This document shows positions 43,334-51,965 of a DNA stretch of 64,000 nt, piece after piece. The DNA lies in NCBI GenBank assembly GCA_003134555.1, contig PLBO01000151.1:1-64000 (forward strand). Reading direction: 5' to 3'. Origin of the DNA: Actinomycetota bacterium (lineage in GTDB: Bacteria > Actinomycetota > Acidimicrobiia > IMCC26256 > PALSA-610). The notes under the pieces are model-generated. The model worked only from the letters and a program-made list of their open reading frames with translations, had not been told where the DNA came from and ran no database searches. How positions within the stretch are numbered: position 1 is the first letter of the stretch; every line of letters begins with the position of its first letter. Both the position numbers and the translations under genes were made by a program.

Positions 43334-44028
43334 TTCTCGTGGTCGACGACGAGCAGTCGTACCGCGACGCGCTCACCGTCGCGCTGCAACGCGAGGGTTT
43401 CCTCGTCGAGACCGCGGCCGACGGCCCGGAGGCGATCGAGCGTTTCGACGCGACGCGCCCCGCGCTGGTCTTGCTCGACGTGATGCTCCCGAAGATCTCG
43501 GGCATCGACGTGTGTCGCGAGCTGCGGGCGCGATCGCGTGTTCCGATCATCATGGTCACCGCCAGGAATGCCGAGATCGACGCGGTCGTGGGCTTGGAGG
43601 TCGGCGCCGACGACTACGTGAGCAAGCCGTTCCGCCTCCGCGAGCTGATCGCCCGGGTGCGGGCCCTGCTCCGGCGACTCCCCGTTTCCGAACAGGATGC
43701 CGATCCCGCCGACGTGATCGAGGTCGGCGACGTCCGGCTCGACGCCGGGCGGCACGAGGTGTTCGTGCGGGGGATGGCGCTGGCCTTCCCGCTCAAGGAG
43801 TTCGAGCTGCTCGAGCTGCTCCTGACGAACGCGGGACGCGTGCTCACGCGTGACGTGCTCATCGACCGGATCTGGGGACCGAACTACTTCGGCGACACCA
43901 AGACGCTCGACGTGCACGTGAAGCGGCTGCGGTCGAAGATCGAGATCGATCCCGCGAATCCGAAGCGCATCGTCACCGTCCGTGGCGTCGGCTATCGCTA
44001 CGAACGCGCGGCGGCCGTCGCTTCGTAA
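43315..44028 (+). CDS. regX3: phosphate response regulator (RegX3/PhoP-like)
   Basis: A 237-residue OmpR/PhoB-type regulator. Receiver residues are D11, D12, D55 (phosphorylated) and K104 in S-K-P-F. The C-terminal winged helix (about 135-232) ends in R-G-V-G-Y-R-Y. It is the likely protein that binds the GTTCAC direct repeats in this island. Overlaps the kinase gene, so the pair is coupled; ATG at 43315 with GGAGG just upstream (43306-43310). Confidence 0.92.
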   Translation: MADPPLILVVDDEQSYRDALTVALQREGFLVETAADGPEAIERFDATRPALVLLDVMLPKISGIDVCRELRARSRVPIIMVTARNAEIDAVVGLEVGADDYVSKPFRLRELIARVRALLRRLPVSEQDADPADVIEVGDVRLDAGRHEVFVRGMALAFPLKEFELLELLLTNAGRVLTRDVLIDRIWGPNYFGDTKTLDVHVKRLRSKIEIDPANPKRIVTVRGVGYRYERAAAVAS

Positions 44029-44040
44029 GCGTCGTAGCGC

Positions 44041-45678
44041 TCACTCGGTAGGAACGGGTGCCGTCTGCGATCGTCGCTTGCGGAGTTGCAGGCCGAGAGC
44101 CGGGGGTCCGAAGACGGCGAGCAGTGCCACCACGCCGGCCACGACGTAGAGCAACAGGGGCAGCGGATCCCGGGCCGCCGGCGCAGAGATCGGTCCGCCG
44201 GCCACGTCGAGGCTCTGATCCGCCGCGGGCGCGACCGACTGACCCCCTGCGCCTGCGGCGCTCTTTCCCGTTGCGAGCTTCGTTACCGCGGAGCTCTTGC
44301 CGGTCGTGCGCGTACCGGTTCGGCCGGAGCTCCCGTTTGTTCCGCCACTTGACAGCCCCGATCCTCCGGACGCCGTGCCGCTCCCGGCCGGAGCCGCGGT
44401 CGTCGGCGGCGTTGCACCTTGCCGGTCGCTCGGCGGCGGGGGAGGTGCGTTGTTGGTGACGAAGTTCCCGGTAATCGTCGGATTGTCGCACTGGTCGATC
44501 GGCGGTGGCTCGACGTGGCCCGGAATCTTGCGAATGACGTCGAAGTCGGCCTGCACGAGATTCTTCGGCAGCGGCGAATAGCCGAGCAGGGCCGCTTCCT
44601 GCTGTCCGGCACACGCCACGTAGAGGATGAACTTGCTCAGTGTCTTGCCCTTGTCGGCGTTGAACGGCGGTGCCGTCGACGTCGGCACGATCATGTAGCT
44701 GTAACTGGAGACGGGGTACGCGCGCGCGTCGGGGAACGCGTAGACACCCGAGAGATTCTGCGTGAGGTCGGGGTTCAGCTTGGCGCCCTGGAGCGCGATG
44801 GCCACGGCGTTCGGAGTCGGCTGCGTGTAGTAACCCGCGTGGTTGAGGATCGACGCCACGGGAAAGCCTCGTTGCTTGGCGTAGCCGTATTCGACGTAGG
44901 TGATCGCACCGTTGTTGTACGGCGCGGCCACGTAGTCGGCGACGCCGTCGGAGAATTGCTGCTGCGTCGCGTTGATGTCGGGCCACAGCGACACGGCCGG
45001 GCACGGGTTCTGGTGGAGGCCGGACCGTGCGCAGAACGCGTTCCACAGGTCCCGCGTCTGGCTGGCCATGAACGCGCTGAACTGCGCGGTCGTACCCGAT
45101 CCGTCGGATCGCACCACGGGCCGGATCGGGAGGTTCGGGAGGTGTAGTTGCGGGTTGTCGGCCGCGAGCGCCGGATCGTTCCAGTTGGTGATGACCTTCG
45201 TGAAGATCTTCGCAAGGTTGGTCGGCGAAAGCCGGAGACTCGTCACGAGGCTGCCGTTGATCGAGAGGTGATACATGAACGACGTCCCGCCCGCGACGTC
45301 GGGGAGATACGCGTAGGGTCGATGCGCGGCAAGCGCGATTTCGTCGGTAGAAACGGTGCCCGTGGCGTCGGCGTACGCGGCAGTGAACGGGATCTCCGAC
45401 GCGGCGAAGTCGACCTGATCCTGGTAGAAGAACACGCGACCGGAGGTCGAGCCGACCCCCTGGAAGTTGATCGACAGGCCCTGACGAGCAACGTCGGCGG
45501 ACCACTGGTTGAGTGCGATCTGGACCCAGGTCGAGCCCGCACCGTCGATGCTCGCGTCGGCGTACGCCGGTCGGGCCGCGACGGGCACGAGGACGCTCAC
45601 GATGATCGCGAAGACCGCAACACGCGCGAGCACGCGGCCGCCCCGACGCGGTATCGCACGCGTGACGAGCCCGATCAT
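44041..45678 (-). CDS. pstS2: membrane-anchored PstS-like phosphate-binding protein
   Basis: A 545-residue PstS homologue with a signal peptide (V-L-V-P-V-A-A-R-P-A-Y-A-D, cleavage near 40) rather than a lipobox. The PBP domain spans about 42-400, with G-A-G-S-T-W near 46 and R-S-D-G-S-G-T-T-A near 195. It is followed by a Ser/Thr/Pro/Gly-rich stalk of about 100 residues and a C-terminal membrane helix (near 505-530) with a basic tail R-K-R-R. So the protein is held in the membrane by its C-terminus. The start overlaps the pstB2 stop (ATGA). Fourth gene of the pstC2A2B2S2 operon. Confidence 0.88.
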   Translation of the reverse strand: MIGLVTRAIPRRGGRVLARVAVFAIIVSVLVPVAARPAYADASIDGAGSTWVQIALNQWSADVARQGLSINFQGVGSTSGRVFFYQDQVDFAASEIPFTAAYADATGTVSTDEIALAAHRPYAYLPDVAGGTSFMYHLSINGSLVTSLRLSPTNLAKIFTKVITNWNDPALAADNPQLHLPNLPIRPVVRSDGSGTTAQFSAFMASQTRDLWNAFCARSGLHQNPCPAVSLWPDINATQQQFSDGVADYVAAPYNNGAITYVEYGYAKQRGFPVASILNHAGYYTQPTPNAVAIALQGAKLNPDLTQNLSGVYAFPDARAYPVSSYSYMIVPTSTAPPFNADKGKTLSKFILYVACAGQQEAALLGYSPLPKNLVQADFDVIRKIPGHVEPPPIDQCDNPTITGNFVTNNAPPPPPSDRQGATPPTTAAPAGSGTASGGSGLSSGGTNGSSGRTGTRTTGKSSAVTKLATGKSAAGAGGQSVAPAADQSLDVAGGPISAPAARDPLPLLLYVVAGVVALLAVFGPPALGLQLRKRRSQTAPVPTE

Positions 45679-46496
45679 CCGAAACGACCCGTGACGTAGT
45701 CGAGCGTGCGCTGATCGTCGGGTTCGAAGAACATCTTCTCGGTCGGACCCTGCTCCACGATCTCTCCCGGTGCACCCTCCGCCGCGAGGAAGAACGCACA
45801 GTGTTGCGACACACGCGCGGCCTGATGCATGTTGTGCGTGACGATCACGATCGTCACCTGCTCGCGCAGCTCGTCGATCGTCTCTTCGATCCGCCGCGTC
45901 GACGTCGGGTCGAGGGCGCTGCACGGTTCGTCCATGAGCAGGATCGCCGGTTGCACGGCCAGTGCTCGCGCGATGCACAGCCGCTGCTGCTGGCCGCCCG
46001 AGAGCGCGCCGCCCGCGGCACCGAGCCGGTTCTTGACCTCGTTCCAGAGCCCGGCCCGCCTGAGGCACTCCTCCACCAGTGCCGATGTCTCCGAGCGCGA
46101 CAGGCGCTGACCGGAGAGCTTCAGGCCGGCGACCACGTTCTCGGCGACTGTCATCGCGGGGAACGGGTTCGGCTTTTGGAACACCATGCCGATGGTGCGA
46201 CGGATGTCGGTGACGAGCAGCTCCGAGCGGTAGATGTCGACTCCGTCGATGCGAATCGTTCCCGCGAGCGATGCACTGGGAACGAGTTCGTGCATGCGGT
46301 TGAGAATCCGCAGGAACGTCGACTTGCCACAGCCCGAAGGGCCGATGAGCGCAGTGACCCGATTCGCCTCCATGTCGAGGCTCACACGCTGCAGAACCTT
46401 GTGCTCGCCGAACCACGCGCTGACGTCCTCGGCGACGAGGGAAGAGGCGCGTGACGACGTGGCCGCACGGGTCGTTGGCACGTCGATGACATCCAT
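45675..46496 (-). CDS. pstB2: second phosphate ABC transporter ATP-binding protein
   Basis: A 273-residue PstB with Walker [10 protein letters not shown] (52-60), signature L-S-G-G-Q-Q-Q-R, Walker B I-L-L-M-D-E-P and the PstB-typical F-Q-K-P-N-P-F-P. It shares the signature blocks of PstB1 but differs in the rest, so it is a separate paralogue and not a recent copy. Belongs to the second Pst operon between pstA2 and pstS2. ATG at 46496, 5 bases after pstA2. Confidence 0.93.
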   Translation of the reverse strand: MDVIDVPTTRAATSSRASSLVAEDVSAWFGEHKVLQRVSLDMEANRVTALIGPSGCGKSTFLRILNRMHELVPSASLAGTIRIDGVDIYRSELLVTDIRRTIGMVFQKPNPFPAMTVAENVVAGLKLSGQRLSRSETSALVEECLRRAGLWNEVKNRLGAAGGALSGGQQQRLCIARALAVQPAILLMDEPCSALDPTSTRRIEETIDELREQVTIVIVTHNMHQAARVSQHCAFFLAAEGAPGEIVEQGPTEKMFFEPDDQRTLDYVTGRFG

Positions 46497-46501
46497 GGTG
46501 C

Positions 46502-47644
46502 TCAAGCGAGTCCCTTTCGCGCGAGTCGGATACGACGGAGGCGGCTGATGTGGCCCGGTCCGCGGCCGCCGATGAGGCGGGCCGCGATGAACAGGACGAG
46601 CACGATGCCGAGGAGCACGAACGCGCCTGTCCACGCCCGGTCGATCGAGGCGGTCTGCGGGAAGCGAATGAGCCGGTACACGAACAGCGGGAGGGCGTCT
46701 TGTTTGCCCTTCAGCGGATTCGCGTTGAACGACGTGTTGCCGAGCGCGGTCAGGATCAAAGGCGCGGTCTCACCGATGACCCGAGCGACACCCAGGATCA
46801 CGGCGGTGAGGATTCCGCTACGCGCGGTCGGGAGCACGACGCGACGGAAGGTGCTGTAGTCGCCGCCACCGAGCGCCAATGAGGCCTCGCGGAGTCCCCC
46901 GGGGACGAGCCGCAGCACCACCTCCGCGGTGCGCGTCACCGTCGGGAGCATGAGCACCGAGAGCGCGAGAGCCGCGGCCAAGCCGGTCTGAGTCTGGTGC
47001 AGCGCGATGATGAAGGCGGCGTAGATGAACAAGCCGGCCACGATCGAGGGGATGGCGCTCATCGCGTCGACGATCATCCGCACGGGTCGCGCGAGCCTGC
47101 CACCGACCTCACTCAAGAACACTGCCGTCGCCACGCCCAACGGCACCGAGAGCACGACCGCGATTCCCACCATTTCGAGCGACCCCGCGACGGCGGCGGA
47201 CCCGCCCCCTTGGGTCGCGGAGCTCAGCGGTCCGACGTGGCTCTGGTCCTGTGTGAAGAACTGGGGCCGGAAGGCGTGGTAGCCGCGCATGACCGTGTAA
47301 CCGACGATGAGACCGAGCGGGATCAACATTCCCAGGCCGACCGTCGCGACGACGATGCCGACCAGCCGGTCGCGCGCTTGGATGGCCCCGACTCGCTCTC
47401 GTGCGATGAACCACGCCGTCGCGAGGAACAGGGCGTACCAGGAGACGAAGAAGCCAAGCATTCCCGACAGCGGCGTGAGTCGTTCGTAGATCAACCACGC
47501 CAGGCAGAACGAGCCCAGCGCGGCGGCAGCGAGGTCGGTCGCATCGGATCGACGAAATGCGCGCGGGCGAAGCCGGTTGTCGGGGAGCTCGTTTCGAGTG
47601 AGCTCGACTTCGCTCGCCCGCGCAGGAGTGGTGGTGGAAGCCAT
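46502..47644 (-). CDS. pstA2: second phosphate ABC transporter permease PstA
   Basis: A 380-residue PstA, about 70 residues longer than PstA1. The N-terminal extension carries two extra hydrophobic helices (L-A-A-A-A-L-G-S-F-C-L-A-W-L and F-F-V-S-W-Y-A-L-F-L-A-T-A-W) before the usual core; the EAA loop A-S-L-A-L-G-G-G-D-Y and V-I-G-E-T-A-P-L-I-L follow. The role is the same as PstA: phosphate passage. ATG at 47644, 8 bases after pstC2. Confidence 0.92.
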   Translation of the reverse strand: MASTTTPARASEVELTRNELPDNRLRPRAFRRSDATDLAAAALGSFCLAWLIYERLTPLSGMLGFFVSWYALFLATAWFIARERVGAIQARDRLVGIVVATVGLGMLIPLGLIVGYTVMRGYHAFRPQFFTQDQSHVGPLSSATQGGGSAAVAGSLEMVGIAVVLSVPLGVATAVFLSEVGGRLARPVRMIVDAMSAIPSIVAGLFIYAAFIIALHQTQTGLAAALALSVLMLPTVTRTAEVVLRLVPGGLREASLALGGGDYSTFRRVVLPTARSGILTAVILGVARVIGETAPLILTALGNTSFNANPLKGKQDALPLFVYRLIRFPQTASIDRAWTGAFVLLGIVLVLFIAARLIGGRGPGHISRLRRIRLARKGLA

Positions 47645-47652
47645 ACCTGTCG

Positions 47653-48654
47653 TCAGATCTCCGTCGCCGCACCGGAGCGCGAACGCGCGACCACGATCGA
47701 CGCGAGGGCGTTCACGATGAGAGTGATGACGAACAAGGTCAATCCCGCGGCCATCAGCGCGCTGATCCCGAACTGGTTCGATTCCGAGAACCGCAAGGCG
47801 ATCAGCGACGCGATCGAGTTGCCACCCGTCTGCAGCACGTGCGTGAGGGAGTGCGGGTCGAACAAGGGCGAGATGATGAGCGTGACCGCGATCGTCTCGC
47901 CCAGCGCGCGGCCGAGCCCGAGCATCGAGCCGCCGATGATCCCGCCTCGCCCGAAGGGCAGCACGACGGTCTTGATCACTCCCCACTTCGTGCCGCCGAG
48001 CGCCAACGCGCCCTCCTTCTCGCCGGGCGGGGCCTGCGAGAACACCTCGCGCATGACCGCGGTACAGATCGGCACGATCATCAGCGCGACGACGATGCCG
48101 GCGATGAAGGTCGATGCCGGATAGCTCCCGAGGTTCTCGGGATTCTTCGTGTGGAGGAACGGTACGAAGCCCAAATGGCTGCCCAGCCAGCGACTCAACT
48201 CGATCGCATGCGGCTGGAGGTACGCGCGTCCCCACAGGCCGTAGATGAGGCTGGGTATGGCGGCGAGGACGTCGATGAACGACGTCAGCGGGCGTCGGAG
48301 ACGGGCCGGCGCGTACTCGGTGACGTAGAGCGCGGCGCACATCGACACGGGAACGGCGATGCCCAACGCGATGAACGCGATCAGAAAGGTGCCGAGCAAT
48401 GCCGACCACACGCCGAACTGACCGAGGGACGGCGCCCACGTGGAGCGCGTGAAGAAGCTGAAACCCGCGACGTGGAGCGCTTGCCACGACCGAACGGCGA
48501 GGAAAAGACCAATCAGGGCCATCAAGGAGAGCGTGAGCGCGCCGCTCGCCCGCACGATGAGGCGGTAGATCCGGTCAGCACCTGAGCGCGTGATTGCGAT
48601 GGCGACGCGCGGCTCTTCCGACGCGGTTACGAGCACATCGCTGAAGGGGGACAA
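47653..48654 (-). CDS. pstC2: second phosphate ABC transporter permease PstC
   Basis: A 333-residue PstC with six membrane helices, A-I-P-S-L-I-Y-G-L-W and the EAA loop A-L-A-L-G-G-T-K-W-G, then G-R-A-L-G-E-T-I-A-V-T-L. It heads the second Pst operon. The TTG at 48654 is favoured by GGGAG 7 bases upstream; a GTG at 48636 is the alternative. PHO-box-like repeats occur 70-90 bases upstream, so the second system is probably also induced by phosphate limitation. Confidence 0.91.
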   Translation of the reverse strand: MSPFSDVLVTASEEPRVAIAITRSGADRIYRLIVRASGALTLSLMALIGLFLAVRSWQALHVAGFSFFTRSTWAPSLGQFGVWSALLGTFLIAFIALGIAVPVSMCAALYVTEYAPARLRRPLTSFIDVLAAIPSLIYGLWGRAYLQPHAIELSRWLGSHLGFVPFLHTKNPENLGSYPASTFIAGIVVALMIVPICTAVMREVFSQAPPGEKEGALALGGTKWGVIKTVVLPFGRGGIIGGSMLGLGRALGETIAVTLIISPLFDPHSLTHVLQTGGNSIASLIALRFSESNQFGISALMAAGLTLFVITLIVNALASIVVARSRSGAATEI

Positions 48655-48726
48655 GAGGCTCCCAAGCCGTCGTGTTCGACGCGGGCGGCGTCAGCAGTTA
48701 TTCGAGCCGCTCGCCTTGTCCGACGA

Positions 48727-48743
48727 GTGACCTCCGGGTGAAC
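48727..48743 (-). promoter_or_regulatory. PHO-box-like repeats upstream of pstC2
   Basis: On the minus strand GTTCAC (48743-48738) and GGTCAC (48732-48727) begin 11 bases apart, the same arrangement as before pstS1 and pstB1. They could also serve the divergent gene at 48800. Confidence 0.55.
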
Positions 48744-48799
48744 GACGACGAAACAACGGGGGACAACTGCACTGATGGGTCGGAGGTCGCGGGCCCGGA

Positions 48800-50914
48800 G
48801 TGTTAGCAACGATGACGCGCTCGGCGAGACGTCCCGACGTGTGCCGGAGGAACTCGGTGAGATCGCGCAGGATTCCGATTGGTCGCGAGACACGGCTCGT
48901 GGTCGCGCGCGATGCGGCAACCGACTCCTACAGGAGGCCCGCCGCGCTCGTCGCGCTCGTAGTGCTCGTGTGCTCGTTCGCAGTGTTCCTCGGCCGGCCG
49001 GTTGGTGCCGCGACCGGGCGCCAAGCGGAGGTGATACCGCCGAACGATCTCACCGATCAGGTGGTCGAAGTCCGCTGGCAGGGCTTCGACCCGACCCGGT
49101 CCGACGGCACCTTCGGTGTGGTGATCCTGGAGTGCGTCGCCAAGCCGAAGTCGGTCCTCGCCGACTGCGACGCCGCCCTGACGTTCCCGCTGTCGGTGTC
49201 CGGCAACCAGCAGTCGGGCGTCACCCGCAGCGACGGCACGGGCCGGACCTTTATCGACATCATGACGACGGCGCGGCTTCCGAAGCTCGCGTGTAGTGAG
49301 ACCAAATCGTGCTCGCTGCTCGTGTACGAGCAGACCCCAGCTGGTTTCGATCCGAACGGCTTGCCTTCCGCCCGCGCGCTCGTGCCTCTGAGTTTCCGCA
49401 AGAGCTCCGCCGACTGCCCGCCCGTGAAGCGCTTCGACGCCCGCGTCGAGACCGAGGCGTCTTCGGCGCCGGCGCTCTACCAATGGGCGGCCGACCTGTG
49501 CGGCGGTGAGCACGCGCTGACGCTCAACGTCACCAGCACGTCTTCGGACCAGGCTCGTGCCGACTTCTTCGACCGCAATGTCGACGTCGCAGTCTCGTCG
49601 CTCCCGCCCCAGCCCGGTGACGCCGGGCCCAAGGCGCCGAACTTCACGGTCGCCCCGATCGACCTGACGGCCGTAGTCGTCGCGTACAACGTGATCGACC
49701 CCGTCACGAACCAGCCGATCACCGATCTGACCCTGACTCCTCGACTCGTCGCGCGCCTGATCAGCGACTCCGACGTCCTGACGTTCTTCGACGATCCGGA
49801 GTTCAAGAGACTCAACCCCAATCACACGTTCCCGCTGCAGGGCACCGACCCCGGTTTGCGCGCCGAGCAGAATGCCGACACCTGGATCGTCACCAACTGG
49901 CTCAACTCCGACCACGCCGCTCGCGCGTTCCTCGACGGCCATGACGCGTATCGCAAAGACGTCGCGCCGGAGTGGAAGGGAATCGATTACCCGACCAAGG
50001 TCTTCGACGCCCGGAGCCAGAACGGTGTGTACTTCCCACGCCTCGGCGAGGCGGGCGTCGCCGAGCGACTGTTCGCCCATACGAAGCCCGCCGACACGGT
50101 GCCCGCGAGCCCGATCCAAAACGGATTCTTTGCCGTTCTCGACCTGCCCGCGGCGCAGCAATTCGCGCTGCCGATCGCGAAGCTCACTACGGGCGTCGGC
50201 AAGCCGGTCGTGACGCTCAGTGCGCGCAGCCTCACGGCGGGATACACCGCGATGACCACCACGAAGGATGGTTTTCACGTCGAGCCCAGTGCGCCGACTG
50301 ACCTCGGGGCGTGGCCGCTCACCAAGGTCGACCACGCGATGTTCCCGACCTCGTTCGTGAACACGACGGTCGGTGTACAGCTACAGCGTCTGCTCGACTA
50401 CGCCGTCGGACCCGGGCAGCAGACGGTACCGAACGGGTACGCGCCGCTCCCTTCCGCCCTCGTCGCGCAGACGAGGGCGGTTGCGGCGGCGCTCACGCCG
50501 CATCCGATACCGACCACGACATCGACGACGTTGGGAACGACGCCCACGACACCGGTTCCGCCTCCGTTCGTCGCGCCCACCGGTTCCGCCTTCAACCCGT
50601 CGCTCGGCGGCGTGAACGCGGACGGAAGCTCCGCGCAAACGAATCTGCCCTCCACGTCGGCGACTACCGGAACCGAGCCGACGGGAAGCGCGACTCCGAC
50701 GACGACGGCGCGTGCGGCCGCGAAGTTCGCGGCACTGCGGCTTCCGAGCGCCGGAGACCACCTCGTGGTACCGGTCGCGTTAGCCGTGGCGTTTCTGGCC
50801 TTGTTCGGCTGTGCTGCCGACGGGTTCGGGCGCCGCGCGATTCGATGGATCAACTCGGCCCGGGTTCGGCGAAAAGCGTCGAGGCTTTCCGTCACGGAGC
50901 AGCCGGCCCCATGA
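48800..50914 (+). CDS. surface PstS-like protein with degenerate LPXTG signal
   Basis: A 704-residue secreted protein. A hydrophobic helix near 48-66 is the signal peptide. Residues about 75-200 form a cysteine-bearing beta-rich domain (V-V-E-V-R-W-Q-G-F-D). About 210-580 look like a PstS-type binding domain. A Thr/Pro stalk (590-645) leads to L-P-S-A-G at 648-652, then a membrane helix and a basic tail (R-R-A-I-R-W, R-V-R-R-K). That is the layout of a sortase sorting signal with Ala in place of Thr. The gene is coupled to the sortase-like gene by ATGA. Start GTG at 48800; an ATG at 48812 is possible. Ligand probably phosphate by context; not shown. Confidence 0.72.
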   Translation: MLATMTRSARRPDVCRRNSVRSRRIPIGRETRLVVARDAATDSYRRPAALVALVVLVCSFAVFLGRPVGAATGRQAEVIPPNDLTDQVVEVRWQGFDPTRSDGTFGVVILECVAKPKSVLADCDAALTFPLSVSGNQQSGVTRSDGTGRTFIDIMTTARLPKLACSETKSCSLLVYEQTPAGFDPNGLPSARALVPLSFRKSSADCPPVKRFDARVETEASSAPALYQWAADLCGGEHALTLNVTSTSSDQARADFFDRNVDVAVSSLPPQPGDAGPKAPNFTVAPIDLTAVVVAYNVIDPVTNQPITDLTLTPRLVARLISDSDVLTFFDDPEFKRLNPNHTFPLQGTDPGLRAEQNADTWIVTNWLNSDHAARAFLDGHDAYRKDVAPEWKGIDYPTKVFDARSQNGVYFPRLGEAGVAERLFAHTKPADTVPASPIQNGFFAVLDLPAAQQFALPIAKLTTGVGKPVVTLSARSLTAGYTAMTTTKDGFHVEPSAPTDLGAWPLTKVDHAMFPTSFVNTTVGVQLQRLLDYAVGPGQQTVPNGYAPLPSALVAQTRAVAAALTPHPIPTTTSTTLGTTPTTPVPPPFVAPTGSAFNPSLGGVNADGSSAQTNLPSTSATTGTEPTGSATPTTTARAAAKFAALRLPSAGDHLVVPVALAVAFLALFGCAADGFGRRAIRWINSARVRRKASRLSVTEQPAP

Positions 50915-51843
50915 GCGCGGCGTCGACGACGGTGACGTCCGACCGTGCGTTCGAGCTGCGTCCACACGAGCCGGCTGTCGCGGAGTTCGAACCGACGAGC
51001 ACGACTCCTATCGCGGGCGAAGCGCTCGAGGTCGGGATCGTGTTGCGGCGAGGCCTCCGCGTGTTCGCCGCGGCCGTCGTGGCGTTCGTCGTGTTCGCGC
51101 TGTGGCTGTCGGGCCTTGCCCAGGCACGGAGCCAGGTCGGTCTGCAGCGACGCTTTCGCGCCGAGCTCGCGTCCGCGCAGGCGCCGGTCGGCGGCGCGAT
51201 CCCGGCGGGTGCCCCGGTCGCGATCGTCGAGATCCCGCGTCTTCACCTGCACGAGGCCGTCGTGGAGGGCGCGCGCAGCGGCCAGCTGCGCGAAGGTCCC
51301 GGCCATGTCGTCGGTACGCCGCTGCCGGGCCAGCCGGGCAATGCGGTGCTCGCGGGGCGGCGCACGATCTACGGTGCTCCGTTCCGGCACCTGAGCGCGC
51401 TGCGCCGTGGAGACAGCATCACCGTCACGACCGGCCAGGGCCGCGCGAAGTACCGCGTCGTCGGCGTCGTCGAGCTCGCGAGCAGCGACGGATCCTTCGT
51501 GCAGGACCATGCCGACAATCGGCTCACGTTGTTCACCTCCGCGTCGCGTTGGACTGCGAGTAGCCGGCTCGTCGTGTCCGCGACCCTCGTCGGCGATCCC
51601 TTTCCTGCCACGGCGCTGCGCCGCGCCCTCGACCCGGACGGCCTCGGTCTGACCGGCGAACGGAGCGCCGTCCCGTACGCGCTCGTGTGGCTCGAGCTGT
51701 TGGCCGTCGCGGCACTGATGACGGTTTTCGCGGCGTCGCGATGGTCGAAGATGACGACCTGGGTGGTCTTCACGCCGGTGCTCGCGGCCGCACTCTGGCT
51801 CTTCTTCGAGAACGCGGCGCGTCTGTTGCCCGCGACGCTGTGA
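50911..51843 (+). CDS. sortase-fold protein lacking catalytic His and Cys
   Basis: A 310-residue membrane protein of the class E/F sortase type: N-terminal membrane helix (about 48-70), sortase barrel (95-230) and two more C-terminal helices (about 253-275 and 284-305). In active sortases the barrel has G-H-R-T-x-Y-G and T-L-x-T-C. Here the first is A-G-R-R-T-I-Y-G (R150 in place of His), and the second is L-T-L-F-T-S (S210 in place of Cys). The Arg of the triad remains (R219). It therefore cannot work as a cysteine transpeptidase. It is coupled to the upstream protein with the changed sorting signal. Possible roles: binding or displaying the PstS-like protein without cutting it. Confidence 0.78.
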   Translation: MSAASTTVTSDRAFELRPHEPAVAEFEPTSTTPIAGEALEVGIVLRRGLRVFAAAVVAFVVFALWLSGLAQARSQVGLQRRFRAELASAQAPVGGAIPAGAPVAIVEIPRLHLHEAVVEGARSGQLREGPGHVVGTPLPGQPGNAVLAGRRTIYGAPFRHLSALRRGDSITVTTGQGRAKYRVVGVVELASSDGSFVQDHADNRLTLFTSASRWTASSRLVVSATLVGDPFPATALRRALDPDGLGLTGERSAVPYALVWLELLAVAALMTVFAASRWSKMTTWVVFTPVLAAALWLFFENAARLLPATL

Positions 51844-51965
51844 TCTCACGCCCTCCGCTGTGAAGTTGGGCAATCTTCAGAGCCGCGTCTCCTTCCCCAC
51901 GCCTCACGTTCACGTGGGCGTGCGTAGATGAGCACCTTCGAAACCACCTTCCAGGGAGGCACAGA

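Noticed and set aside
37142-48654. Recent duplication of the Pst operon
   Set aside because: The two copies differ in gene order (SCA with separate B; C2A2B2S2), in length of PstA and in the anchor of PstS, so they are old paralogues or came separately.
50373-50761. Extra small genes in other frames of the stalk region of the PstS-like surface protein
   Set aside because: They arise from the Thr/Pro repeats of the stalk read in other frames.
51900-51925. PHO box before the free PstS-like gene
   Set aside because: Only one GTTCAC (51908-51913) and no second unit at 11 bases on either side.
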